Assembly: GCF_963422335.1 (NCBI RefSeq)
Contig: NZ_OY729424.1
Span: 2,542,001 to 2,606,000 of the forward strand
Direction of reading: 5' to 3'
Source of the DNA: an uncultured Roseateles sp.
Lineage (GTDB): Bacteria; Pseudomonadota; Gammaproteobacteria; Burkholderiales; Burkholderiaceae_C
Length of the DNA: 64,000 nucleotides
Positions 16,617 through 25,666 of this stretch are shown in pieces. The first letter of the stretch is position 1. Each line of letters begins with the position of its first letter. A program made the translations under genes and the position numbers. The notes beneath the pieces were generated by a model. The model saw nothing but the letters and a program-made list of their open reading frames with translations. It searched no databases and was not told the origin of the DNA.

Positions 16617-17246
16617 ATGGACAGGCGCGCCCTGCTGGGCGCCGCCCTGGCTTGGCCGCTGGCCTCACTGCCGCGGCCGGCCTGGGCGGGCGCCCAGGTC
16701 GAGGAGCCGCTGGCCGATTCGGTGCGTTCGGCCTTGTCGGCGGCGGTGGCCAATAGCGCACCGCCCCGGCCCAGTTTCGACAATATCGACCAGCGCATGG
16801 GCTATCTGCGGTGGCTGGGCGAGATGAGCGAGCGGCTGAAGAAGCGCAAGAGCGAACATGTCACCCGTGTCGAGTTTCTCGAGACCGTCTGGTACGAGGC
16901 CAAGCGGGCGGGCCTGGAGCCGGCCTTGGTGCTGGGTCTGGTGCAGGTCGAGAGCGGCTTCCGCAAATACGCGATCAGTTCGGCCGGTGCCCGCGGCTAT
17001 ATGCAGGTGATGCCGTTCTGGGCGAGGCTGATCGGCGATGGCGATCCGGCTCAGCTGTTCCATATGCAGACCAATCTGCGCTTCGGCTGCGTGATCCTGC
17101 GGCACTACCTCGATGTGGAGCGCGGCGATCTGTTCCTGACCCTGGGCCGCTACAACGGCAGCCGCGGCCGGCCGGAATACCCGAATGCGGTGTTCGCGGT
17201 GCGCAAGCTGTGGCAACTGCCCGGCGAGACGCCCTCAGGACGCTGA
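16617..17246 (+). CDS. Lytic transglycosylase, SLT domain
   Basis: The 209-residue protein has a signal peptide (about 1-24, ending AWA) and one transglycosylase SLT domain (about 95-195) that would cleave peptidoglycan between MurNAc and GlcNAc. The catalytic Glu is in LVQVESGF, followed by GARGYMQVMPFW and RYNGSRGRPEYP. GGAGGGGG lies before the ATG. It sits directly after proS and probably shares its transcript. Its last 12 bases overlap the end of ubiX on the other strand. Confidence 0.9.
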   Translation: MDRRALLGAALAWPLASLPRPAWAGAQVEEPLADSVRSALSAAVANSAPPRPSFDNIDQRMGYLRWLGEMSERLKKRKSEHVTRVEFLETVWYEAKRAGLEPALVLGLVQVESGFRKYAISSAGARGYMQVMPFWARLIGDGDPAQLFHMQTNLRFGCVILRHYLDVERGDLFLTLGRYNGSRGRPEYPNAVFAVRKLWQLPGETPSGR

Positions 17247-17861
17247 ATTCTTGTCCCTGAGCCCGGCCCAGGCCTGAGGCTGGGCGGTGGCGATGCCCGC
17301 CAGCTCCAGCACCCGTTCCACCGTGTCATTGACCATCTCGGCTATCGACTTCGGGTGGTGATAAAAGGCCGGCAGCGGCGGGAAGACGATGCCGCCCATC
17401 TCGGTCACGGCCGTCATATTGCGCAGATGGGCCAGGTTGAATGGTGTCTCGCGCACCATCAGTATCAGCCGGCGGCGCTCCTTCAGCGTCACATCGGCCG
17501 CGCGTGTCAGCAGATTGTCGCCAAAGCCATGGGCCACCGAGGCCAGCGTCTTCATCGAGCAGGGCGCGACAATCATCGCGGCGGTCGCGAAGCTGCCGCT
17601 GGCAATGCAGGCGCCGACGTCGGCCGGCGCATAAGCCAGATCGGCCTCGGCTTCCAGCTCGCTGCGGCTCAGACCCAGCTCGTGGTGCACATTGAGCACG
17701 CCGGCGGGCGTGACGATCAAGTGCGTCTGCACGCCCAATTCGCGGGCGCGCTGCAAGAGCCGCAAACCATACACCGCACCGGTCGCGCCCGTGATCCCGA
17801 GGACCAGGCGCTGGCCCGTCAGTTGGTGCCCGAGCTTGCCGGGTACAGCAAGGTCCGGCAC
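17235..17861 (-). CDS. ubiX: Flavin prenyltransferase UbiX
   Basis: UbiX joins dimethylallyl phosphate to FMN to make the prenylated cofactor of UbiD-type decarboxylases, including the one in ubiquinone synthesis. The 208-residue protein has the Rossmann start LVLGITGATGAVYG, ASGSFATAAMIVAPCSMKT (about 88-106) and RETPFNLAHLRNM near 138, all diagnostic. The start is GTG 17861 with AAGG 6 nt upstream, overlapping the grxD stop. It is 8 nt behind grxD, so the two form one unit. Its 3' end overlaps the transglycosylase gene by 12 nt. Confidence 0.94.
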   Translation of the reverse strand: MPDLAVPGKLGHQLTGQRLVLGITGATGAVYGLRLLQRARELGVQTHLIVTPAGVLNVHHELGLSRSELEAEADLAYAPADVGACIASGSFATAAMIVAPCSMKTLASVAHGFGDNLLTRAADVTLKERRRLILMVRETPFNLAHLRNMTAVTEMGGIVFPPLPAFYHHPKSIAEMVNDTVERVLELAGIATAQPQAWAGLRDKNSAS

Positions 17862-17869
17862 GCAAGCCT

Positions 17870-18184
17870 TCAGGTTGCGCTGATCACTTGCTGCAACTCA
17901 CCGGCCTCGTACATCTCCATCATGATGTCCGAGCCGCCGACGAATTCGCCGTTGACATAGAGCTGGGGAATGGTCGGCCAGTTGGCGTATTCCTTGATGC
18001 CCTGGCGTATGCCCTCGTCTTCCAGCACATTGACGGTCTTGAGTTCGTTGACGCCACAGGCCTTGAGGATCTGGATCGCGCGGCCGGAGAAGCCGCACAT
18101 CGGGAACTGGGCCGTGCCCTTCATGAAAAGCACGACGTGGTTGCCCTTGACCAGGGCGTCGATGCGTTGCTGAACTTCGTTCAT
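17870..18184 (-). CDS. grxD: Monothiol glutaredoxin (Grx4/GrxD type)
   Basis: This 104-residue monothiol glutaredoxin ligates and transfers [2Fe-2S] clusters with glutathione. It has the CGFS active site in MCGFSGRA, the WPTIPQLYVNGEF cis-Pro segment, and the GGSDIM glutathione contact. I start at MNEVQQ (ATG 18184, AGGAAA upstream). A further in-frame ATG 15 nt upstream is less likely. First gene of grxD-ubiX. Confidence 0.95.
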   Translation of the reverse strand: MNEVQQRIDALVKGNHVVLFMKGTAQFPMCGFSGRAIQILKACGVNELKTVNVLEDEGIRQGIKEYANWPTIPQLYVNGEFVGGSDIMMEMYEAGELQQVISAT

Positions 18185-18300
18185 GGGGGTTTCCTGCAAG
18201 CTGTTTCAGAGATTCCGGGTTTATACGGCAAAGCGCGAAAAGCCGCGCAGTGCACCGGCAAGGCCCTATTATCCCGCGCTGCCAAGCAGCTGAGTTCCCG

Positions 18301-18945
18301 ATGCAGACCGTAGCCGTGATCGACTTTGAAACCACCGGCATGTCGCCCGGCCAGGGGGCCCGTGCCACCGAGATTGCCGCCGTGCTGGTGCGGGACGGCC
18401 GCATCGTCGATCGATTCCAGAGCCTGATGAACAGCGGTGCCTGGGTACCGCCCTTCATCGAGCAGTTGACCGGCATCACCAACGCCATGCTGCGGACCGC
18501 GCCCAGCGCCGAATCGGTGATGCGCGATGTCGCCCGTTTCACCCGCGGCTGCCCGCTGGTGGCCCACAACGCGGCCTTCGACCGGGGCTTCTGGCAGACC
18601 GAGATCGCCCGCGCCGACTGCGAGCCCGATCCGGCCCACCAGTTCGCCTGCACACTGCTGCTGGCGCGGCGCCTGTACCCGCAGGCGCCGAACCACAAGC
18701 TGGGCAGCCTGGCCCGTTTCCATGCGCTGCCCTCCGCCGGCCGCGCCCACCGGGCGCTGGCCGATGCCGAGGTCACCGCGCATCTGCTGATGCGGGTGCA
18801 GGACGATGTGCAAGACCGCTTCTGCAATGAGCTGGGCGGTGGTGCTGTCGATCACCGTTTGCTGATGGCGCTGCAGAAGGCCAACAAGCTGGCGCTGGCC
18901 CGCTGTGTGACTGGCCATGTCAAGGCCAGCGCGGTACTGGCCTGA
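18301..18945 (+). CDS. DnaQ-like 3'-5' exonuclease (DEDDh)
   Basis: The 214-residue protein has a DEDDh exonuclease domain: VIDFETTG with the first Asp/Glu pair, HNAAFDRGFW with the second Asp, and HRALADAE with the catalytic His and last Asp. About 35 residues follow that I cannot assign. It resembles PolC/DnaQ epsilon-like stand-alone exonucleases that trim DNA or RNA 3' ends; the substrate is not inferable. An earlier in-frame start at 18250 lacks support. It is divergent from grxD and ends 9 nt before the convergent carboxyltransferase gene. Confidence 0.9.
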   Translation: MQTVAVIDFETTGMSPGQGARATEIAAVLVRDGRIVDRFQSLMNSGAWVPPFIEQLTGITNAMLRTAPSAESVMRDVARFTRGCPLVAHNAAFDRGFWQTEIARADCEPDPAHQFACTLLLARRLYPQAPNHKLGSLARFHALPSAGRAHRALADAEVTAHLLMRVQDDVQDRFCNELGGGAVDHRLLMALQKANKLALARCVTGHVKASAVLA

Positions 18946-18954
18946 AGCAGGCAC

Positions 18955-20751
18955 TCACCAAGTGTCGAGACCACCGGGGAGCAAGGGGCCGATCTTGCCT
19001 GCGGCCAGGCCCTGGCTGAGCCAGCGGCGCGAGTCGGCCGGGTCTATCACCGCGTCGATTTCCAAGGTCGTCGCCATATTCAGCGCGCTGCCGTTGGCGA
19101 TCTGCTGTTGCAGCAGCGACTGGAACAGCGCCTCGCGCGCCGGCCCTTCGGGCTGCGCCTCCAGCTCCTTGCGATAGCCCAGCCGCACCGCGCCCTCCAG
19201 CCCCATCGCACCGAACTCGGCGCTGGGCCAGGCGGCCGTGGCCAGCGGTGCGTGGAAGCCGCCGCCGGCCAAAGCCATCGCGCCCAGGCCATAGCCCTTG
19301 CGTATCACCAGCGCCAGCAGCGGCACCCTCAGATGGGCCGCAGCCACAAAGATGCGGCTGACATGGCGCACCTGGGCCGTCGCCTCGGTGTCGGGGCCGA
19401 CCATGAAGCCCGGCGTGTCGATCAGCGACACCAGCGGCAGGCCGTGGGTGTTGCACAGGCGCATGAAGCGGGCGGTCTTGTCGGCGGCATCAGCATCGAT
19501 CGCCCCGCCCAGATGGGCCGGGTTGCTGGCCAGCAGGCCGATCGGCCTTCCCTCGATGCGGGCCAGCGCCGTCAGCACCGAGAGGCCGAAGCCGGGGCGC
19601 AACTCCAACAGCGAGCCGGTGTCGGCCAGCTGCTGCATCAGCGCCCGCATGTCGTAGCTGCGGTTGCGGCTGTCGGGCAGGACCTGGCGCAGCAGCTCCG
19701 GCGGGCTGCAGGCCCAGTCGGCCGCTGAGCCTTGAAAGTAGCCCAGATACTGCCTGGCCACGGCAACCGCCTCGGCCTCATCCCGTACCCGCACATCGAT
19801 CACGCCGTTGCGCGCCTGCACCTCGCTGGGGCCGATCTGCTCCGGGGCGAAGATGCCCAGCCCCCCGCCCTCGACCATGGCCGGCCCGCCCATGCCGATA
19901 TTGCTGGCCTCGGTCGCGATGATCACGTCGCAGCAGCCGAGCAGCGCCGCATTGCCGGCAAAGCAGCGCCCGGCGGCGATGCCGACCATGGGCACCTGGC
20001 CGCTGAGCCGCGCGTGGCTGGCGAAGGTCGTCACGTGCAGGCCGGCGACGATGGGCATGTCGGTGTCGCCGGGCCGGCCGCCACCGCCCTCGGCGAACAG
20101 CACCAGGGGTAGCCGCTGTTGCAGGGCCACGCCCAGCAGGCGGTCGGTCTTCTGGTGGTTGCGCATGCCCTGCGTGCCGGCCAGCACGGTGGCGTCATAG
20201 GCCAGCACCGCGCAGGGCTGGCCGTTGATGGCTGCTGTGCCGCAGACCTGGCCATCGGCCGGTGTGTTGCGTTGCAGATCATCGGCACTGCGGCGGCTGG
20301 CCTGGGCGGCGACGGCGAGCGCCCCGTATTCGCTGAAGCTGCCGGCATCGCACAAGTCGGCGATGTTCTCGCGTGCGCTGCGCAGGCCCAGGGCATGGCG
20401 CTTGGCGATGGCCTGCGGGCGGCTGCTGTCCCGGGTCAGCGCCATGCGGGTCTGCAGCGCCTGCAGATCGGCACGCGTTGCGGTCGGGGTTTGCTCCTGT
20501 GCGGGCCCGGCCGCTTCCGATGTCGTGGCCAGCGCCGTCAGGCTCATCAGGAGATCGCCCTCCTGCACCAGCTCGCCCACGCTGGCCAGCAATTCGGCGA
20601 CGTGGCCGTCCTGAGGCGCCTGGATCTCGTGCTCCATCTTCATCGCTTCGAGCACCAGCAGGGTCTGGCCGGCGCGTACCGCCTCGCCGGCTTGCGCGGC
20701 CACCACCAGCACGGTGCAGGCCATGGGCGCATGGATTTGAATGTGTCGCAT
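18955..20751 (-). CDS. Fused biotinyl carrier and acyl-CoA carboxyltransferase
   Basis: The 598-residue protein begins with a biotinyl domain (about 1-72) carrying the biotinylation motif EAMKMEH. After a linker comes a full carboxyltransferase (about 95-595) of the propionyl/methylcrotonyl-CoA carboxylase beta type (GTQGMRNHQKTDR, FAEGGGGRPGD, SLIDTPGFMVGP). It would transfer CO2 from carboxybiotin to an acyl-CoA. Usually the carrier is fused to biotin carboxylase, not to the transferase, so this order is uncommon. No biotin carboxylase gene is in the window, so a partner must be elsewhere. Start MRHIQIHAP is chosen by homology; the ribosome site is weak. It is divergent from an AidB-type dehydrogenase. 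Confidence 0.85.
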   Translation of the reverse strand: MRHIQIHAPMACTVLVVAAQAGEAVRAGQTLLVLEAMKMEHEIQAPQDGHVAELLASVGELVQEGDLLMSLTALATTSEAAGPAQEQTPTATRADLQALQTRMALTRDSSRPQAIAKRHALGLRSARENIADLCDAGSFSEYGALAVAAQASRRSADDLQRNTPADGQVCGTAAINGQPCAVLAYDATVLAGTQGMRNHQKTDRLLGVALQQRLPLVLFAEGGGGRPGDTDMPIVAGLHVTTFASHARLSGQVPMVGIAAGRCFAGNAALLGCCDVIIATEASNIGMGGPAMVEGGGLGIFAPEQIGPSEVQARNGVIDVRVRDEAEAVAVARQYLGYFQGSAADWACSPPELLRQVLPDSRNRSYDMRALMQQLADTGSLLELRPGFGLSVLTALARIEGRPIGLLASNPAHLGGAIDADAADKTARFMRLCNTHGLPLVSLIDTPGFMVGPDTEATAQVRHVSRIFVAAAHLRVPLLALVIRKGYGLGAMALAGGGFHAPLATAAWPSAEFGAMGLEGAVRLGYRKELEAQPEGPAREALFQSLLQQQIANGSALNMATTLEIDAVIDPADSRRWLSQGLAAGKIGPLLPGGLDTW

Positions 20752-20849
20752 CCGGGGCACTGTAGCGCCGCCACTGACAGTGGCCTGGCGCCTAAGTGAC
20801 AGGTGCCGAGGCCTACACTGGGCTGAAACAATAGCCACAGGAGACCGTG

Positions 20850-22499
20850 ATGAGCTGGCAAACCCACACCCTGAGCAATCAGGTCGATGAGTTACGCGAC
20901 TACGCCTTGTTCGACACCGATGCGGCCCTGGTCGAGGGCGTGCAGCGCGCTGGCGCCGACTGGCATGCCGATGCGCTGTCCGCCTACGGCCGCGTGCTGG
21001 GCCGGGCCGAGACCTACCAGCTGGCCGAGCAGGCGAACCGCTACACCCCCGAGCTGAAGACCTTCGACGCCCGCGGCCGCCGCATCGACCAGGTGGACTT
21101 CCACCCGGCCTGGCACGAGCTGCTTGCGCTGTACCGCGGTCAGGGCCTGGTCTCGCTGAGTTTCGAGGAGGCGGCGCGCACCGGCTGCTGGACGGCTTTT
21201 GCCGCCGGCATGTATCTGCATGGCCAGATCGAGGCCGGCACGATGTGTCCGGCGACGATGACGCAGGCCAGCATCCCGGTGCTGCAGAAGGAGCCGGCGC
21301 TCTATGCCTCCCTGCGCGACAAGCTGCATTCCAGCCGCTACGACGCCCGCGATCTGCCCGTCGCGCAAAAGCACTCGATCTGGCTGGGCATGGGCATGAC
21401 CGAGAAGCAGGGCGGCTCTGACGTGCGCTCCAACACCACCACGGCCACGCCGGTGGGCGAAGGCGGGCGCGGCGGCGAGTACCTGCTGCGCGGCCACAAA
21501 TGGTTTTTCAGTGCGCCGATGTGCGATGCCCACTTGGTGGTGGCGCGCAGTGCCTCAGGCCACAGCTGCTTCTACGTGCCGCGCTGGCGGCCCGACGGTA
21601 CCAAGAACCCGGTGCAGATCCAGCGGCTGAAGAACAAGCTGGGCAACAGGTCCAACTCCAGCAGCGAGGTCGAGTTCCTCGATGCCTGGGGCCTGATGAT
21701 GGGCGAGGAGGGCCGCGGCATACCGACCATCATCGAGATGGCCGGCTACACGCGGCTGAACTGCGTCATCGGCAGCGCGGCCATCATGCGCCAGGCCCTG
21801 GTACAGGCGCTGCACTGGGCGCGGCTACGCATGGTGTTCGGCAGGCCCTTGGTCGAGCAGCCGCTGATGCGGGTGGTGCTGGCCGATCTGGCGCTGGAGA
21901 GCGAGGCCGCCACGGCGCTGATGCTGCGCCTGGCCCAGGCCTTCGAGCGCGATGACAGCCCGGTGGAGCGTGCCTGGAAGCGCATCCTGACCCCGGCGGC
22001 GAAGTTCTGGGTCTGCAAGCGCGCGGTCGAGCTGACCGGCGAGGCCATGGAGGTGCTGGGCGGCAATGGCTATGTCGAGGAGGGCACGCTGGCTCGGCTT
22101 TACCGCGAGGCGCCGGTCAACTCGATCTGGGAAGGCTCGGGCAATGTGATGTGCCTGGACGTGCTGCGCGCCGCCGCGCGCGAGCCCGAGGCCTTGCTGG
22201 CGCTGTTCGATGACTGGCAGCAACAAACCCAGGGCGAGCCGCGATTGCTGGCAGCCGTGCTGGCCCTTCGGCGGGACCTGGCCCTTGCGCCGGATCAGCT
22301 GGAGGCGCGCGGCCGCCGCTTTGCTCAGGATCTGGTGCTGCTGGCGCAGGGCCTGTTGCTTCGCTGTCATGCGCCGTCGCTGGTGGCAGACGCCTTCGTC
22401 GCTTCGCGCTTCGATGGTGGCGCCGGGCGCGTTTATGGTGCGACGCTACTCAGCCCCGCCGGGCTGGACGCCGTGCTGCGGCGGGCCTATGCGGGCTGA
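20850..22499 (+). CDS. aidB: AidB-type acyl-CoA dehydrogenase
   Basis: The 549-residue flavoprotein has the AidB subfamily marks: DFHPAWHELL near 85, MTEKQGGSDVRSNTT near 185, KLGNRSNSSSEVEF near 265 and YREAPVNSIWEGSGN near 420. Known: E. coli AidB is an FAD protein induced on alkylation stress with weak isovaleryl-CoA dehydrogenase activity, so the true substrate is unclear. AGGAG lies 7 nt before ATG 20850; a GTG one codon earlier is possible. It faces the biotin-dependent carboxyltransferase across a 98-bp shared promoter region. That could mean branched-chain acyl-CoA breakdown rather than DNA protection. It overlaps the convergent MFS gene by 13 nt. Confidence 0.87.
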   Translation: MSWQTHTLSNQVDELRDYALFDTDAALVEGVQRAGADWHADALSAYGRVLGRAETYQLAEQANRYTPELKTFDARGRRIDQVDFHPAWHELLALYRGQGLVSLSFEEAARTGCWTAFAAGMYLHGQIEAGTMCPATMTQASIPVLQKEPALYASLRDKLHSSRYDARDLPVAQKHSIWLGMGMTEKQGGSDVRSNTTTATPVGEGGRGGEYLLRGHKWFFSAPMCDAHLVVARSASGHSCFYVPRWRPDGTKNPVQIQRLKNKLGNRSNSSSEVEFLDAWGLMMGEEGRGIPTIIEMAGYTRLNCVIGSAAIMRQALVQALHWARLRMVFGRPLVEQPLMRVVLADLALESEAATALMLRLAQAFERDDSPVERAWKRILTPAAKFWVCKRAVELTGEAMEVLGGNGYVEEGTLARLYREAPVNSIWEGSGNVMCLDVLRAAAREPEALLALFDDWQQQTQGEPRLLAAVLALRRDLALAPDQLEARGRRFAQDLVLLAQGLLLRCHAPSLVADAFVASRFDGGAGRVYGATLLSPAGLDAVLRRAYAG

Positions 22500-23677
22500 G
22501 CCATCAGCCGCCGCAGCCCGGGGTGCAGCATCAGTGCGAGGCTGAGCAGGCAAAACCCGGCACCGGCGATGAAGGTGCTTGGCGCCCCCCGGCTGTCCCA
22601 GAGCCAGCCGGCCAGCCCGCTGGCCACCAGCATCGACAGGCCGCTGCACAGATTGAACATGCCGTAGGCCGTGCCCCGCAGATCGTCGGGCGCTGTCTTG
22701 GCCACCAGGGCCGCCAGCAGGCCCTGGGTCATCGCCATATGCAGGCCCCACAGCCCTATGCCGAGCGCCAGATAGCCGGCCGTCACACCGCTGGCCAGCA
22801 CCAGGTCGGCCGCCAGCAGCAGGGCCACGCCGGGTACCAGCAGGTAGCTGACGGGCCAGCGGTCAGCCCATCGGCCGCAGGGGTAGGCGGCCAGCGCATA
22901 CACAGCATTCATGCCCACCAGCACCAGCGGCGTGTAGGCCAGCGGCAGGCCGCCCTGGGTGACGCGCAGCACCAGAAAGGCCTCGGAGAAGCGCGCCAGC
23001 GTGAACAGGCCGCCGAGTGCCACTGTCCACCAAAACTCCGCCGGCAGGCGTAGCAGGTGCGCGCGGCTGATCGGATTGATGCGCTGGGCCGGTGTCGGCC
23101 GCTCGGGCTCCTTCACACCGAAAGCCAGCAGGGCCACCGACAGCAGGCCCGGAATCACCGCCACCCAGAACACCGCACGGAAGTCGTTCGCCCACAGCAG
23201 CATCAGCACCATCGCCAGCAGCGGGCCGACAAAGGCGCCGACCGTGTCCAGCGACTGGCGCAGACCGAAGGCTGCACCGCGCATGCCGGGGGGTGCCAGG
23301 TCGGCGACCAGGGCATCGCGCGGCGCGCCACGCAGGCCCTTGCCGACGCGATCGATCAGCCGGGCGCCAAGCACCATGCCGGCGCTGCTGGCCAGGGCGA
23401 ACAGCGGTTTGGAGAGGGCGCCCAGGCCGTAGCCCAGCACCGCCAGCGGCTTGCGTTTGCCGAAGTAGTCGCTCAGGGCGCCTGAGAACACCTTGACGAT
23501 CAGCGCCGTGGCCTCGGCAGCACCCTCGATCAGCCCCAGGGTCAGTGCGCTGGCGCCCAAAGCGCCGACCATGAAGACGGGCAGCAGGCTGTGTATCAGC
23601 TCGGACGACACGTCCATCAGCAGGCTGACAAAGCCCAGGGCCCAAATGGCGCCGGGCAAATGACGTTGAGGAGGCAT
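22487..23677 (-). CDS. MFS transporter, 12-helix
   Basis: The 396-residue membrane protein has the repeated MFS pattern of about 12 hydrophobic helices. The conserved loop 2-3 motif is present (GALSDYFGKRKPL near 66) with a second-half equivalent (GRWADRWP). The RVGKGLRGAPRDAL segment resembles a subgroup of permeases of unknown substrate. No ribosome site is evident before ATG 23677. It ends inside the 3' end of the aidB gene on the other strand. Substrate unknown. Confidence 0.85.
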   Translation of the reverse strand: MPPQRHLPGAIWALGFVSLLMDVSSELIHSLLPVFMVGALGASALTLGLIEGAAEATALIVKVFSGALSDYFGKRKPLAVLGYGLGALSKPLFALASSAGMVLGARLIDRVGKGLRGAPRDALVADLAPPGMRGAAFGLRQSLDTVGAFVGPLLAMVLMLLWANDFRAVFWVAVIPGLLSVALLAFGVKEPERPTPAQRINPISRAHLLRLPAEFWWTVALGGLFTLARFSEAFLVLRVTQGGLPLAYTPLVLVGMNAVYALAAYPCGRWADRWPVSYLLVPGVALLLAADLVLASGVTAGYLALGIGLWGLHMAMTQGLLAALVAKTAPDDLRGTAYGMFNLCSGLSMLVASGLAGWLWDSRGAPSTFIAGAGFCLLSLALMLHPGLRRLMAQPA

Positions 23678-23871
23678 GGCGTGGCCCGGTGCAGCGGTGG
23701 ACGTCGATCTTGAGGCATCGTGGCTGGAACACCAAGCCGGTGTTTGTCCGGGCCCTGGCCCTTGGATGTGGCGATAAAGTTACAAATAAGAGGCCGCAGG
23801 CGCGGTCGCTGGGTGCGACCGGCCGCCGCATCGCTCAGACTCGATGCTGTGCTCGGAGGCCCTGGTCGTAC

Positions 23872-25482
23872 ATGAAAAAAACCATGCTCGCGAAGTCCCG
23901 ACTGCGCGGCCTGCAACGGGTCGGGGGCGGGCTGTCGCTGGGCGCCGACCTGCTGCTGGCCTTGCTGGCGCTCGCGGTGCTGGGAATGCTGGCGCTGGCA
24001 GACACCGGTCTGTCGGTGGCCCTGCAATTGGGGCTCGCCGGGCTGGGCGCGCTGGCGGTGCTGGGGCTCGGGCTGCGTGCCGTGCGTGCCTCGCGCCAGG
24101 CGGGGGAACTGGCGCGTGACAGCGTGCATTCCGATCTGCTGACCGAGACTCAACAGGCCAACCAGCGCTTGGAGGATGCCATCAATGCCTTGCCGGAGGG
24201 CTTCGCCTACTACGACCCAGACGACAAGCTGGTGGTCTGCAACCAGCGCTACCGCGAGCTCTACCCCGAGATGGCAATGCAGTTGCTGACCGGCGTGAGC
24301 TTCGAGCAGACGCTGCGTTTCGGCGTCGGCCGTGCGCAGTTTCCCGAGGCCGAAGGGCGGGCCGAGGGCTGGATTGCCGAGCGCATGGAGCGTCACCGCC
24401 GTGCCGACGGCACCCCTTTCGTCGTCAAGCTGCCGGGCAGCCGCTGGGTGCGCATCAATGAGCGGCGCACGGCCGAGGGCGCGCTGACCTCCTTCCACAC
24501 TTTCGTCACCGACCTGATGCGCCGCGAGCAGGAGTTGGTGGCGGTCAACGCCCGGCTGGCAGAGAGCGAAGCACGCATCCAGTCGATCTTCGAGAACGCG
24601 GTGGTGGCGGTGCTGTTGTTCGACGAGCAGGGGCGCATTTTGTCCGCCAATGCCAGTACCGAGCGCCTGTTCGGCTTTCCGGCACCGGCCCTCATCGGAC
24701 AGAGCGTGCTGATGTTCACCGACGCCCCGGGCGGCGTGCGCGACGAACTGGAGCTGGCCGAGTTCATGGCGGACCGCCTGCCGGCGATGCTGGGCCAGTC
24801 GCGTGATGTCAAGCTGCGCCACCGCGACGGTCACATCCTGACCGTCAATCTGGGCGTGACCGAGGCCCGAGCCGGCGAGCAGCGCCAGTTCGTGGCAATG
24901 ATGCGCGATATCTCGCAGCAGGTGGCCCAGCAGCAGGCGCTGCGGGATGCGAACGACAGGCTGGAACATCTGTCCAGCACCGATGCGCTGACCGGCCTGG
25001 CGAATCGCCGAAAGTTCGAGGAGCAGCTGCAGACGGAGTGGATGCGCGGCGCGCGCCAGCGCTCGCCGCTGGCCCTGCTGGTGGCCGATGTGGACCATTT
25101 CAAGCGCTACAACGACCACTATGGTCATGTGGCCGGCGACGGCTGCCTGCAGCAGGTGGCCCAGGTGCTGGGTCGCTACGCACGGCGCTCCGGCGACCTG
25201 GCGGCCCGCTATGGCGGCGAGGAGTTTGCCCTGCTGTTGCCGGGGCTGGACGCAGCGGCAGCGCTGCGTGTGGCCGAGGCATGCGTGCAGGAAGTGCTGG
25301 CGGCACAGATCCCCCATGCCAATGCGCCCGATCTGGCCGTCGTCAGCCTGAGCGTTGGCGTGGTCAGCCTGCTGCCCAATGCTGACCACACGCCGTCGCA
25401 CTTGATCGAGCAGGCCGACAAGGCGCTGTACCGCGCCAAGGCCCAGGGGCGCAGCCGCGCCTTGCTGTACGCCAGCGATTGA
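23872..25482 (+). CDS. Membrane PAS-PAS-GGDEF diguanylate cyclase
   Basis: The 536-residue protein starts at MKKTMLAK; GGAGG lies rather far upstream (13 nt). A hydrophobic region (about 20-62, probably two helices) anchors it. PAS 1 (about 97-215) begins NALPEGFAYYD, PAS 2 (about 235-350) begins IFENAVVAVLLFDE, and a GGDEF domain (about 360-530) follows. GGEEF at 448-452 is intact and the inhibitory I-site RxxD is present as RSGD at 439-442. The protein therefore probably makes cyclic-di-GMP under product feedback, in response to a signal sensed by the PAS domains. It is a single gene divergent from the MFS gene. Confidence 0.92.
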   Translation: MKKTMLAKSRLRGLQRVGGGLSLGADLLLALLALAVLGMLALADTGLSVALQLGLAGLGALAVLGLGLRAVRASRQAGELARDSVHSDLLTETQQANQRLEDAINALPEGFAYYDPDDKLVVCNQRYRELYPEMAMQLLTGVSFEQTLRFGVGRAQFPEAEGRAEGWIAERMERHRRADGTPFVVKLPGSRWVRINERRTAEGALTSFHTFVTDLMRREQELVAVNARLAESEARIQSIFENAVVAVLLFDEQGRILSANASTERLFGFPAPALIGQSVLMFTDAPGGVRDELELAEFMADRLPAMLGQSRDVKLRHRDGHILTVNLGVTEARAGEQRQFVAMMRDISQQVAQQQALRDANDRLEHLSSTDALTGLANRRKFEEQLQTEWMRGARQRSPLALLVADVDHFKRYNDHYGHVAGDGCLQQVAQVLGRYARRSGDLAARYGGEEFALLLPGLDAAAALRVAEACVQEVLAAQIPHANAPDLAVVSLSVGVVSLLPNADHTPSHLIEQADKALYRAKAQGRSRALLYASD

Positions 25483-25579
25483 AAAGATATTTTCTTGTGT
25501 GATGAGTCAGCCGCTGTGCGATGACCGAATCACCCAGACGGCCTTGCGGGTCTTCCCCTAACCTGCTCTGGTTTGGCGC

Positions 25580-25609
25580 TGCTAGCATCAGTTTTCAGAG
25601 TTGAAAACT
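25580..25609 (+). promoter_or_regulatory. Extended -10 plus inverted-repeat operator of the amidohydrolase operon
   Basis: TGCTAGCAT at 25580-25588 is an extended -10. Immediately after it, AGTTTTCA (25590-25597) and TGAAAACT (25602-25609) form a perfect 8-bp inverted repeat around a 4-nt spacer. The repeat would cover the transcription start, a classical repressor position. The operon encodes an RpiR-family regulator, so that protein is the natural candidate ligand; this is inference. Confidence 0.5.
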
Positions 25610-25666
25610 AATTACCAGTGCGTCTGCGGCCTACCGGTCGTTGGCGTGCCCAAGGAGCGCTCCGCC

